Part shown: piece by piece, positions 34,996-47,288 of the stretch | Numbering within the stretch: the first letter of the stretch is position 1 | Layout: each line of letters opens with the position of its first letter | Source of the DNA: Erythrophleum ivorense | Lineage: Eukaryota; Streptophyta; Magnoliopsida; Fabales; Fabaceae | Length of the DNA: 64,000 nt | Direction: 5' to 3' | Assembly: GCA_026724425.1 (NCBI GenBank) | Contig: JAIUCV010000102.1 | Location: forward strand, 1,674,001 to 1,738,000 | The notes under the pieces: model-generated | Database searches by the model: none | Seen by the model: the letters and a program-made list of their open reading frames with translations, nothing else | What the model was told of the DNA's origin: nothing | Made by a program: the position numbers and the translations under genes

Positions 34996-37900
34996 ATGAC
35001 AGGAAATTTCTGGACTTGGTTCTGCGGGAATCACCAGACATCAAACTGCACTCTTCGATTTCTGCAGATATGTTTCGGGATCACACTCTCATTCGCAAGT
35101 CTCTGTATTTCCTTGTTTCACAAGGAACCTCTCAAACACAACCACCGATTCAATCGCCTCCGAATCGTCTCCGCCGCGTTCAACGGAATCATCGGATCAC
35201 TGGATTTGATTCTAGGGATTTGGGTTTTACAAGAGAACCCAAACAATAAGCCCTTAAATTTCTGGCTGGTGATTCTCGTTCAGGGATTCACATGGCTCTT
35301 CATTAACCTAGTCGTTTGCGTTAGAGGACTACGAATCCGTAAGTCTTCGCTGAGATTGCTATCTGTTTTCTCCTTCTTTTACGCTCTAGTCTCGAGTTGT
35401 TCATCTGTGAACAATGCTTTATCTGGAGAGGAATTAGCAATTAGGACGGTTCTTGATGTTTTGTTGGTACCTGGGTCAGTGTTGTTACTCTTAAGCGCTT
35501 ATAAAGGTGAAGATTCCGGTGAGAGTAGCTTGTATGAGCCTCTCAATGTCAACGATTCAATTGATAAACCGGTCAGCCAATTTGCAAGAGCTGGTTTGTT
35601 CAGTAAGTTATCGTTCTGGTGGTTGAATTCACTGATAAAGAGAGGGAATGTGAAAGACTTGGAGGAAGAAGACATGCCTGAGCTGCGTGAGGAAGAGCGT
35701 GCAGAGACTTGTTATTCATTGTTTGAGGAGAATCTCAATGAAGAAAAGAGAAGATTAGGGAGAGATGATTCTCGGCGGCCTTCGATCTTGAAAGTGACTG
35801 TTCTTTGTGTCTGGAGAGAAGTTGTGATCTCTGGCTGCTTTGCTTTCACGAAGATCGTTGCTGTTTCAGCTGGTCCTCTGCTTTTAAATGCTTTCATTTT
35901 GGTTGCTGAAGGCAACGAAAGGTTTAGATACGAAGGGCTTGTGTTGGCTGTGTTGCTCTTCGTTACAAAGAGTGTAGAGTCTTTGTCACAGAGACAATGG
36001 TACTTCAGAAGTAGGCTCGTTGGTTTACGCGCGAGGTCTCTTCTAACCGCAGCTATATACAAGAAGCAGCTGAGACTGAATACCTTTTCGAGACTGAATC
36101 ATTCAGGGAGTGAGATTATGAACTACGCGACGGTTGATGCTTACAGGATTGGGGAGTTTCCGTATTGGTTTCACCAGCTTTGGACGACGAGCTTTCAGCT
36201 ACTGATAGCGCTTGGGATTCTCTTTCATTCTGTGGGAGTTGCTACGTTTTCGGCTCTAGCTGTGATAGTGATTACTGTTCTCTGCAACGCTCCTATCGCG
36301 AAGCTTCAGAACAAGTTCCAAAGCGAACTCATGACCGCTCAGGACGAGAGGCTCAAGGCCTGCAACGAGTCTCTTGTCAACATGAAGGTGTTGAAGCTCT
36401 ACGCATGGGAGTCGCATTTCAAGAAGGTTATCGAGAAGCTGAGGAAGACAGAGTTGAAATCTTTGAAGGCTGTTCAGATGAGGAAGGCTTACAATGCGGT
36501 TCTCTTCTGGTCATCACCGGTGCTTGTCTCTGCTGCGACTTTTGCTACTTGTTACTTCATCGACATTCCACTGAGAGCGAGTAACGTTTTCACGTTTGTG
36601 GCGACGCTGCGTCTGGTCCAAGACCCAGTGAGAATGATCCCTGATGTGATCGGAGTCACGATTCAGGCGAAAGTTGCCTTTAGTCGTATATCAGCTTTTC
36701 TTGAAGCTCCTGAGCTTCAAGGTGGGGAGAGGCGGAGAAAGCAGAGATCAGAAGGCGGTCAAAACGCGATTGTGATTAACTCTGCGAGCTTTTCGTGGGA
36801 GGAGACAAGTTCAGCAAAACCAAACTTGAGAAATGTGAGTCTTGAGGTTAAGTTTGGGGAGAAAGTTGCTGTTTGTGGTGAAGTTGGCTCAGGGAAGTCA
36901 ACACTCTTAGCTGCCATTCTCGGTGAGACTCTATGTGTTTCAGGAAAGGTAAGTCATTGTTTGATCTCTTCTTAAGCTTTACAACTTTATGTTTCTGATT
37001 TTGATTTGAATCATTCCACAGATAGATTTCTATGGAACGATAGCCTATGTTTCTCAAACAGCGTGGATCCAAACAGGGACAATAAGAGAGAACATCCTCT
37101 TCGGAGGTGTGATGGATGAGCAACGTTACCGTGAGACAGTTCAAAAGTCTTGCCTGGATAAAGATCTTGAGCTCTTACCTGATGGAGACCAGACTGAAAT
37201 TGGTGAGAGAGGTGTTAATCTAAGCGGAGGACAGAAACAGAGGATTCAACTAGCGCGTGCACTTTACCAAGATGCAGACATTTATCTCCTTGATGATCCA
37301 TTCAGTGCTGTTGATGCCCACACTGCTACGAGTTTGTTCAAAGTAATAATACGAGTTTACTAAACCAAACTTCACATTTTTTTCATGTTTCTGAAAATGT
37401 TGAAAGCTAATGAGCAGTGGTATGCAGGAATACGTTATAGAGGCTCTTGCGGATAAAGCTGTATTACTTGTCACGCATCAAGTGGATTTCTTGCCTGCTT
37501 TTGACTCGATATTGGTAATTTGATCTTGAAATCAGAATTGATTTTTTCAGTTTTTAAGTTTCCTAAATCAGTTGGCTTATTGTATTTCTTTCTCTAGCTG
37601 ATGGCAGATGGAGAAGTCGTTGCAGCTGATACTTACCAAGAACTGCTATCCAAAAACAGAGACTTTCAAGATCTTGTGAACGCTCACAGAGAAACAGCTG
37701 GCTCGGAAAGAATGGATGTCGTAGACAACCCCATAAACCAAAGCAAACCGGTGAAGGAAATCGACAGAGTCTCTTTGTCGTCGTACGGTCAATCCAAGGT
37801 CTTGAAACCGAGTCGTTTGATCAAACAAGAAGAGCGAGAGAAAGGAGACACAGGGTTGAAACCGTACATGCAGTACTTGAATCAGAACAAAGGTTACATA

Positions 37901-40213
37901 TTCTTCTTTATCACGAGCTTCTGTCAGCTCATGTTTGCACTAGGACAGATTCTACAGAACTCTTGGTTGGCTGCAAACGTAGACAACCCTCAAGTTAGTA
38001 AGTCTAAGTTGATCTTGGTCTACTTGTTGATTGGGCTGAGCTCTGTTATCTGCTTGCTGGTTAGATCCATCTGTGTCGTGGTTATGTGCATGAGGTCATC
38101 AGCTTCTTTGTTTACTCAGCTTCTAAACTCTCTTTTTAGAGCGCCAATGTCGTTTTATGACTCCACGCCTCTTGGACGGATTCTTAGCAGGGTAAGTGCT
38201 GATGAACATCAGTGTTTGTAGTTTCTTTGAAAACCTCTTTAACCGTGATTTTCTGTTGCTTTGCAGGTCTCATCTGACTTGAGCATTGTAGATCTTGACG
38301 TTCCTTTCGGTTTGATATTTGTGGTTGCATCTACGGTTAACACAGGTTGTAGTCTTGGAGTGTTAGCTATTGTTACGTGGCAAGTCTTGTTTGTATCTAT
38401 TCCCATGGTTTACCTAGCATTTCGTTTACAGGTCAGTTTCTTTTTCTTCTTCTTGACTTTCTCTTAATAGGTCTCGCCAGTAATATTCTTGGTTTTCTTT
38501 CTTTTGATCTGGTTACAGAAGTACTACTTCCAAACAGCGAAAGAGTTAATGCGGATCAATGGCACGACAAGATCTTATGTGGCGAATCATTTAGCAGAAT
38601 CAGTAGCAGGAGCAATAACAATAAGGGCATTTGATGAAGAAGAGAGGTTTTTCAAGAAAAGTCTCACACTCATTGATACAAACGCAAGTCCTTTCTTCTA
38701 CAGCTTCGCAGCAAACGAATGGTTGATCCAGCGGCTTGAAACTAGCAGCGCCATTGTTCTAGCCTCCACGGCTTTCTGCATGATTTTGCTCCCTACAGGA
38801 ACATTTAGCTCTGGTGAGTCGTCATCATCATCATTGAGAACAGAAATTTAGTACTGTTTGCTTATTAATAGTGTTTGTTGTATTGTAACGTGTTACGCAG
38901 GGTTCATCGGTATGGCGCTATCTTACGGTTTATCTTTGAATATGGGACTTGTTTACTCCGTACAGAACCAATGCTCCTTAGCTAACTGGATCATTTCGGT
39001 TGAGAGGCTTAACCAGTACACACATTTATCACCTGAGGCTCCTGAAGTTATAGAAGAGACTCGACCACCGGTTAATTGGCCGGTCACAGGCCGAGTCGAA
39101 ATCTCTGATTTGCAGGTTTAAAGTTTGATTAATACATGTTCACTCTCCTAAATTCAGAGAATGAGAGTTTTTACTGATCTTATAATGTTCATATACAGAT
39201 AAGATACAGACGAGAATCTCCATTGGTTTTAAAAGGAATCAGCTGCACATTCGAAGGAGGCCACAAGATTGGAATCGTTGGTCGAACCGGTAGCGGTAAG
39301 ACGACTCTGATTAGTGCTCTGTTCAGACTAGTTGAGCCTGTTGGAGGGAAGATTGTCGTTGACGGTGTTGACATCTCCAAAATCGGAGTTCATGATCTGA
39401 GATCAAGGTTTGGGATTATACCTCAAGATCCAACTCTGTTCAATGGAACAGTAAGATATAATTTGGATCCTTTGTGTCGACATTCCGATGCTGAGATCTG
39501 GGAGGTACGTCTAGCTAAAAACTCATTTTGAAACTAACTATGAATCTTATATAGAAAGTTACTATTAAAAAAGAAATTAACTTCAGGTTCTTGGGAAGTG
39601 TCAACTGAGAGAGGTTGTTCAAGAAAAAGTGAGCGGCTTAGATTCATTAGGTAATTCAGTTGTTTTTGCTCAAAGCTCCGATCTTTTTCTTTCTGTTTTT
39701 ATAAGTGAAAAAAAAGCGAGTGGATTAGGTCATTTATTAGGGTTTTGGATTGATTAGTTTTTTTTTTCTTTGTTTAGTTGTGGAAGATGGATCGAACTGG
39801 AGCATGGGACAGAGACAGCTGTTTTGTTTAGGCAGAGCAGTTTTGAGAAGAAGCAGAGTATTGGTCCTTGATGAAGCAACGGCGTCGATAGACAATGCCA
39901 CAGATTTGATACTTCAGAAAACAATCCGGCGAGAATTTGCCGATTGCACCGTCATAACCGTCGCTCACCGTATCCCCACCGTCATGGATTGTACAATGGT
40001 TCTCTCCATCAGCGAAGGTGAGTGATGGCATAATCTTAAATTCATTAATTTTTTGTTGATTTCATCGGAGTCTTGAACTTTGTTGTTGATTAAAATGTAG
40101 GACGAATTGTGGAGTATGATGAGCCGATGACACTGATGAAGAAGGAAGATTCGTTGTTTGGGAAGCTTGTGAAAGAGTATTGGTCTCATTACCACTCCGC
40201 TGACTCACGTTGA
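34996..40213 (+). CDS. ABCC10: ABCC-type (MRP) ABC transporter, ABCC10 (1450 aa)
   Basis: Eleven exons: 34996-36948, 37022-37342, 37428-37514, 37598-38191, 38267-38431, 38519-38813, 38901-39115, 39199-39504, 39587-39650, 39778-40017 and 40101-40213. All are GT-AG, and the phases sum to an uninterrupted frame. Layout: N-terminal TMD0, TMD1, NBD1 (Walker A GEVGSGKST, signature LSGGQ, Walker B DIYLLDD), TMD2, NBD2 (Walker A GRTGSGKTT, signature WSMGQRQ, Walker B VLVLDEATAS). The NBD2 signature WSMGQ deviates from LSGGQ, as is usual in ABCC proteins. The frame is open upstream to 34852, but MTGNFWTWFCGNH matches the family start. Family role: ATP-driven export or vacuolar loading of glutathione and other organic-anion conjugates; the specific substrate is not known to me. 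The sequence resembles A. thaliana ABCC10/MRP14 (At3g59140), 1453 aa from memory. Confidence 0.93.
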
Positions 40214-40530
40214 TGATAGACAAAACAAAATATCGAATATGTAATTGTGATTTAGAAAAAACTGTAATTGCGTGACATGCTCTTCAATGAAATAAAATAT
40301 TTTGATAGCACACAGATTCGTACATCAAATTCTTTTACACACAAGCTTTGACCAAAACCAATCCAAATCTGCCGTCGATAAAACTAATCGGTCACTCATA
40401 ATTGATCGGTATTATACTGTTAACAGCTACCAAACATTTATTAATTTACAAAGTCGTATAATGGCCGTGTCGATCTACTCAACGAACCACATGAATAGAT
40501 TAAGACTACTTGTTCCGACAAAAAAAAAAA

Positions 40531-43500
40531 GGGAAAATTCCATAAAATTACCTGAACTTAATTTCAAAAAGCTTTTTAAATCCCAAACTTTTTGTGTGCC
40601 CAGAAAAAAACCTCAACTTTTTTGTTTGTTTATTTTAAACCTCCAAAAGTTATCCGTATACTCAATATACACTGTATACAAAACAGACGTTAAACAGACG
40701 TTACCGGAGTTGTGATCGACGTTCAAATTATGTCAAGAGTTAACTATGATGACACGCTTAACCACACTATGGTTAATTAGTATCCAAACCCAACTATTGA
40801 CCCGTTTATTTGTCGGATTATGTGTTTAAACACATTCTCTTTTATCCCGACAAACAAAAATCCTCAAATCTATCAGAAACCCTAAATCCCTAATTTGTCG
40901 ATGAACCCTAAATCGAGTATCTTTGAGTCAAATTGAAAGTCGTTCACCCAAAATCAAGCAGCATGAGGTTCAATTCTAGTAGATTCTTTGATTTACATTT
41001 CTTTTCTTTTGATTCATATTTGGTTGGTTAAAATCTGATAAATTTTTGTTTTCAGTGAGGACAAGTTGAAGATGCACATTAGTTTCAGAGGTGTAATGTC
41101 GAAAGAAGGGTATATCGGTGGTTTAATTGCACCAGATATGGTCGTGGATCCAGACCTACTAACGTTCTCAATCTTTGAAGATTTCACAAAAAATAAAGAG
41201 GTTTTGAGCGATGTGGAGAAAGTGTGGTATCGACTCCCTAACGAGGATATTTCCGAGGCAAGATCGATATGGCAGGATAAGGATAATGAGATTCGGAAGA
41301 TGTCTTCAGAAGCAACAAAATTTGGAGAGGTATACATCTACATTGAACATAGTGTCTCTGTAAATGTTGTTCTTGATGGTAATTTGGTGCACGAAGTTGG
41401 TCAGAACGATGGTTTTTTGGTGCCTGAGATTGGTGAAAATGAAGGTAACGATGAGGATTTAGATGATGGTCATAAGGCTGATGATGAAGACGGCAGTGAT
41501 GAAGAGGAAGAAGAAGAAGAAAGTGATTGTGAAGGTAGTGATGGTAAAGGAAGTGACGCTGAAGAAAGCGATGAAGAAGACAAAGATGAAGCAGGTGACG
41601 AAGAAGTTGTTCAGGACAAACATGAAGAAGGTGGAGTGCAATCTGAGGATGAGAATCAAATATTAGGTGAGGGAGAAGATGACCCACGGTTTGCACACTT
41701 GTTTGCAATGGCTGAACAAGCAACTCCTACTGTGCAAGTCGGAGCTACTCAGCCTACTGTAGAGGATGAAGACAGTGAAGTTGAGGATGAGAATATGTTT
41801 CCTCCTGGTGTGTATCCAGATTCTCCGGAAGACACTGATGAAGAATGGGCAAATTGGGACAAGAAGGATGATCGTGGAAGACCTCTGAAACGAGGAAAAA
41901 GCAAAGCAGAGTATAACAAGCCTCCATACTTATGGTTGATGCAAACATTTAACAATGGAGATGAGTTCAAGGATCAGCTACTGAGGTATGTCTTGAAGAC
42001 ACAATATGATGTGAAGTTGAATAAGTGGCAACCGGAGAAGCTTGCAGCAGTTTGCACACACAAAAATTGTAAATGGAGAATATATTGCTCAGTGGAGAAA
42101 CCGATAAGGAAGTGGATGGTAAAAGTATTTGAGAAAGAGCACAATCATCTGCCCACTGGAAGAGTTAGGATGTTGAAACAGGGAGTTATTGCTAGGCTTT
42201 TTAAAGAAGAAGCAAGACGACGACCTGACATAAGGAGCTCCGATATCAAAGATGAGCTGATGTACAGGTACAAAATCTCTGTGTCAATATTTAAATGTAG
42301 GAAAGCAAGGAGGATTGCCTTAGATTTGGCCTTAGATACTCAGAAACAACAATTCGCTAAGTTATGGGACTATGAGGCTGAGTTGATTAGGTCTAACGAA
42401 AAGATCAAGACAGAAATTGTGACTGTTGAGAAGGATGGAAGACAAGTGTTTGAAAGCTTCTATGTCAGTTTCGAACCTCTACGAAGAACTTGGAAGCAAT
42501 ATTGTAGGCCTTTGATAGGCTTGGATGGTGCTTTCTTAAAGTGGGAGTTAAAAGGAGAGATATTGGCAGCAGTTGGAAGGGATGCAGAAAATAGGATCTA
42601 TCCTATAGCTTGGGCTGTCGTAAGGGGTGAAAACACGGAGTCTTGGGAGTGGTTCATTAAAAGGTTGAAGGTTGATTTAGACTTGCATGAAGGAGATGGA
42701 ATTACCTTCATATCTGACAAGCAGAAGGTAATAACCTTTACATATAAATAAGACACTTGAAACTATTTATGGAGTTCTAATGTTTCATTTATGTCTTATG
42801 CAGGGGTTAAAAGTAGCTCTTGCCACTGTTCTTCCAAATGCAGAGCATAGAAATTGTGCTAAGCATGTCTACGGTAACTGGTCAAAGAAATATGGTGATG
42901 TTGACTACAAGCCATATTTCTGGAATGTTGCGTACAGCAAAACAGTGGGAGAGTATGATTTGCACATGGAGGAGCTGCGTGTATATCACAGGGAGGCACA
43001 TGATGATCTACTGAAAGCTGAACCAAAGACTTGGTGTCTAGCTTTCTTATCTAGCAATGCAAGATCAGCGAATGTTTGCAACAGCTTATCAGAAAGCTTC
43101 AATAGGACTATCAGAGGAGCTAGAGAACTACCTTTGATCAACATGCTTGAAACAATTAGGAGGCAGGCTATGATGCGTATTGCTCGTAGATTTAAGAAAG
43201 CAAATAGATGCATATTGCCTTTCCCGAAAAAGATCGGAGCTATATTGGAAGCGAATAGAGAGGTGAGCAAAAATTGTGTTGTACTTACTAGTGCAGACAA
43301 TTTGTTTGAAGTTGTGGTTGGTGTTATCGGGTATGAGGTCTCTCTACGTCTGCGTCATTGTGCTTGTAGAGAATGGGACATCACAGGCATACCTTGCCCC
43401 CATGCAATATGTGTTATCAATGAAAACCACCAACAGCCGGAAAAGTAAGCTCTTTTGTTTTGTATGTGTTAAGTTTTTTTTTTTTCCATTGTTTAGCTTG

Positions 43501-44753
43501 GTTTTGTTGAGTTAACTTTTGTAACCCTTCGTTAATTACAGCCATATGGACCACTATTACAAGACGGAATTGTGGGTAGCAAATTATAGGAGTAACATTT
43601 CACCAGTTAATGGAGAAATATTTTGGGAGAAAACAGGTAAAGAACCAATTGGGGTTCCAGGTTTTCGGAAGATGCCAGGGAGACCAAGGAAAAAAAGGAT
43701 GAAACCTGCACATGAGTCTCCATCCAGACCTAACAGAGTGACTCGAGGTGGCAGGACTATGACGTGTAGCAATTGTAAGCAGGCAGGACATAACCGCTCC
43801 ACTTGCCAAAATGAATCCTACGTAGTGCAAGGTCCATCACGCAAACGAGGAAGACCTCGTAAGATACATGTAATTCCATCAACGAAACGCAAAGTTAGTC
43901 AGACACAGCCTTCAATTCCATCTTCTACGCCTAATCCATCACAAACTTCCATTGCACCACTTTCATGTACTGCACCTCCAGGACCTGGACATGGAGGTGG
44001 TCGTGGTCGTGGCCGTCGTGGTCGTCCTCCTGGGAGAGGACAAACCCGTAAGAAAGTTACGGTGCCAAAAGGTGTGGGTGTCTACATGTGCCCTTACTCT
44101 GACCGTGTATTTGAATGCTTTGGTTCTAATGCGAGAGAGATAGGAGGTGGTTCTTCACAAGGTCCAAATGAACGCAACTAGTGTCTCCATTTAGGTTCTT
44201 TGTATTGCTTTTGTTTTTGCTTTTGTTTTTGCTTCTGTCGGCTTTTTGGTTTCTAAACTCAGTAAACTCAGATTGTGATGGCTTTTTAACGCCTCTTTTG
44301 TATTGCTTTGGTTTGACTTCTATCGGCTTTTTGGTTTCTAAACTCAGTTATGTTTATGATTCATCTTCCCAATCTTTTTCTCTCTCACTAATTCAAGCCA
44401 CAAATCGTGTTTAAAAAAAAAATTAGGGTTCCAGATTTGGGGATTTCTAAAAAGGAAGAAAACATTATATACCACGTGAGATATAAACTTATAGCTTTAA
44501 ACCATGGTTAGATGGCTGAACGGAATTGTAATCGGAGTTTAACACCATCTACAGTGCCGTTTGTCTCCGTTAATGAGACTTTGTCAATCGATCACACGGA
44601 TAACATTTGGAGGTTTTAAATAAACAAACGTAAACTCTTGGAGGTTTGAAATGAACAAACAAAAAAGTTGAGGTTTTTTTCTAGGCACAAAAAAAGTTTG
44701 AGATTTAAAATGCTTTTTGAAATTAAGTTCAGGTAATTTTATGGAATTTTCCC
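40531..44753 (+). mobile_element. Complete Mutator-like element (MULE) with long TIRs
   Basis: The ends are inverted copies beginning GGGAAAATTCCATAAAATTA. The match extends about 145-160 bp (40531 to about 40675 against about 44590-44753), with a few differences and small gaps. Each side is flanked by at least 10 A (40521-40530 and 44754-44763), which fits a 9-10 bp target duplication in an A-run, the size expected for MULEs. It carries one multi-exon transposase gene on + with no evident lesion. Well-matched ends plus an open transposase argue for recent insertion and possible autonomy. Confidence 0.9.
40963..44181 (+). CDS. MULE (MuDR-type) transposase (985 aa)
   Basis: Exons are 40963-40967 (only ATGAG), 41056-42727, 42804-43444 and 43542-44181; splicing keeps frame. 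The tiny first exon is inferred from a good donor and acceptor that supply MSEDKLK before KMHISFRG; without it the first Met is at 41072. N-terminal part, then a very acidic stretch (about residues 130-240), a MuDR DNA-binding region (FNNGDEFKDQLLRYVLKTQ, CTHKNCKWRIYC), the catalytic core with Asp in LIGLDGAFLK and in FISDKQKG and a downstream Glu, and a SWIM finger (CACREWDITGIPCPH). Next come a CCHC knuckle (CSNCKQAGHNRSTC) and AT-hook-like motifs (RKRGRPRK, RRGRPPGRG). It catalyses cut-and-paste movement by binding the TIRs. Confidence 0.85.
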
Positions 44754-45044
44754 AAAAAAAAAAGATAAGTCTACTTGTGTTTGTTTGGAAGTCTTTTGTT
44801 AAGAGTTAATATCTCCCCTCACGCCTATTGACTTTATGAGCATGAGCTAGATTTCTATGTCTTCTTAGGGCTCTTTTAATCTAAATCAAGTATACGAATA
44901 TAATATATTGCTTGTAAGTTGTAACGTGGACAGATCTTGGGAAGAAAATATAAAAACATTTTTTTGTTACAGGTTGTGGAAAGCAGTGCATAAGAAATGC
45001 ATCTTTGGGGTTGGGTCAATTCATAATGATATAATTAAGCTGTA

Positions 45045-46340
45045 TGTGGGTTGATCAACGCGTCGGAGCCAAGTTATGCATGTTACCTGTGTAACTACGT
45101 GGTTCATCACTGCTGCGTTGATTTACCCCGCGTCATTAAGATCACGCGTCACCCCCATCGACTCTCTCACACTCCTTGTCTTCCAACCAAAGTTTCAACA
45201 TGCCGGGTTTGCTACAAGAATGTGGACATCAGATATGGTCAATATTCTTGCAGCCATGAGGACTGCTGTTATGTAGTCCATTCAAAATGTGCAACCCATG
45301 AAAGAATCTGGGATGGGAGAGACCTCGAATGGGAGCCAGAAGAATCCTATCAAACTGAAGATATGGCACCATTCGTAAAGGTGGGCGAGGATTTGATTGA
45401 GCATTTTTGTCATGATCACCATGTTCTAAGGCTCCAGAAATCTATCGGAGACTCAGAAAAGCAATGCGATGCGTGTATCCGTCCTGTCGGTTCTCATGAT
45501 CATTTCTACAGCTGTCTCGAATGTGACTTCTTACTCCACGAGGCATGTGCTAATCTTCCGCGGAAACTTGATCATGCGTTGCATAAGCACCCTCTTTTCC
45601 TAGACCCGAAGCTTACACGTGAGCAGTACGCAGAGAAGTTTATTTGTTTTGCTTGTTCTCGATATTCGAGTGGTTGGAAGTACAAATGCAAAGAAAGAGG
45701 ATGCACGAGTGGCTGTCAGCTAGATATTAACTGCATTTTAGTTCCAGAGTGGTTCACCCATAAAAGTCATCAACAACATCTCTTATTCATCTCCGCATCT
45801 TACAACGCTGATGATGAAATTCTCTGCCAAGGCTGCAAGGGGAGTATTCGCGGGGATCATCTACATTGTTCTCTATGCGACTTCGGTATATGCTACAAAT
45901 GTGCCACAATTCCAGATGAGATATACTACAAATATGATGAGCATCCTCTCTCCCTTTGTTATGGGAAAAGTGGTGTGGATGAGGATGAGGTGTGGTGGTG
46001 CGAAGTTTGTGAGAAAAGATTAGATCCAACAGAATGGTTCTACACAACAAATAGCAGCGATCAACGTTGCACCACAATCCACCATGAATGTTTATTCGGA
46101 GATTCTGCTTTATTTAAGGCTGGTCATATATTTGCTGACATTGTGGAAGTTGTTGGTAACGATAGTTGCTCTCGTCCCATTTGTGGTACGTGTCATCGCC
46201 GTTGCCGACATTCTGTATACTTCAAATCTGTATACTCCAATTTGCATAGGGGCCATGCAACGCTTCTTTGTTCTGTTCTTTGTCTCTCAAAACCCGAGTT
46301 GCGGTGGCGCTCATCTCGTCACAAACGCTTATTTTATTAA
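45045..46340 (+). pseudogene. DC1 (C1-like zinc finger) gene, copy 1, 5'-truncated
   Basis: One open frame of repeated DC1 fingers (CYLCNYVVHHCC, CRVCYKNVDIRYGQYSC, CDACIRPVGSHDHFYSC, CQGCKGSIRGDHLHC, CEVCEKRLDPTEWFY). Compared with copy 2, sequence equivalent to about 47200-47980 is missing: TATA region, leader, start codon and about the first 230 codons. The join lies near 45045. An in-frame stop at 45036-45038 precedes it, and no in-frame ATG occurs until deep inside the protein, so it should not give a normal product. The middle (110 nt absent from copy 2) and the C-terminus are intact. DC1 proteins are plant-specific Cys/His-rich proteins, often stress-responsive. The MULE also sits in its promoter. 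Confidence 0.8.
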
Positions 46341-46756
46341 TGTTAAGAGGTAGCAGCGGAGTTTCTCAGGAAAAATAACAGAGACGGTGCGACCAAAATC
46401 TGGTTGATTCCAATTATTAAATTTGGTTCTAATTTTGAGAGTTTTGTCGTATAAAAATGTCAAAATCCATAAGATTTGAATTTGAATTTCATTATAAATC
46501 ATTGGAAATTGCCAAAGAATTTTTGTTTTGATTTTTTTTAGGGGTATAACGATGAAAATCGTAATGTATTTATAATTTTATTTAATGTTGTATTTTTATT
46601 GTTGAAAATTTGACTTTTTAATCTCAAGAAATTAAAATGAGCAAATAATAGTTGGAGAATAAAAATGCGGATTACAAATAGTTGAAGAATAAAATGATCA
46701 TTTTCCCAAATAAACCAAATAAAGTTATTCGATTCATTAACCGATTTCAACTGGAA
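46341..46756. other. Spacer between the two DC1 copies
   Basis: AT-rich 3' flank of copy 1 and junction to the second duplication unit, which begins near 46757. No gene seen. Confidence 0.5.
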
Positions 46757-47212
46757 TCGGTCACTCATAATTGATCATGTTATCCTGTTAACAGCTAACA
46801 GACCTTTCTTTACTAATTTACTAATTTTAGATATATGGAAAAGGTGAAAAATAAAATAAAAACATAGTCGTATAATGGTGGTCTCGATCTACCCAACGAC
46901 CCACATATATAAATCGAAAAGTCTACTTGTGTTTGTTTGGAAGGATTCTGGTAAGAGTTATTTCTCCCCTCACGCCTATTGACTTTATGAGCATGAGCTG
47001 GATTTCTATGTCTTATTAGGATCTTTAATCTAAACAAAATATACGAGTATAATATATATTGCTTGTAACGTGGACGTACAGTCTGGAGACAGATCTTGGG
47101 AAGAATTTTTTAAAACAAATTTTGTTACAAGTTGTGGAAAGCAGTGTATAAGAAATGCATCTTTGGGTTTGGGTCCATTCATAATAATGATAATTAATCA
47201 TTGTTTACAATG

Positions 47213-47219
47213 TATATAA
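47213..47219 (+). promoter_or_regulatory. TATA box of DC1 copy 2
   Basis: TATATAA 76 bp upstream of the ATG at 47289. The matching sequence is deleted from copy 1. Confidence 0.55.
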
Positions 47220-47288
47220 GGTAGCTCCACAAGCTTAAAGAGGCATAAAGAGTGAGAGAGCACAAATACTTAGACACACATAACATCT

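Larger units (their letters stand above)
40387..46340. repeat. Tandem duplication unit 1 (DC1 gene, interrupted by a MULE)
   Basis: From AATCGGTCACTCATAATTGA at 40387 the sequence matches unit 2 from 46757 through the promoter, leader and DC1 coding region. Unit 1 is split by the MULE at 40531-44753. Unit 2 covers 46757-49233 without it. Confidence 0.8.

Noticed and set aside
40963..44181. Transposase as a domesticated MUSTANG/FAR1-like host gene
   Set aside because: Intact TIRs and flanking A-run duplications directly bracket it, so it belongs to a transposon.
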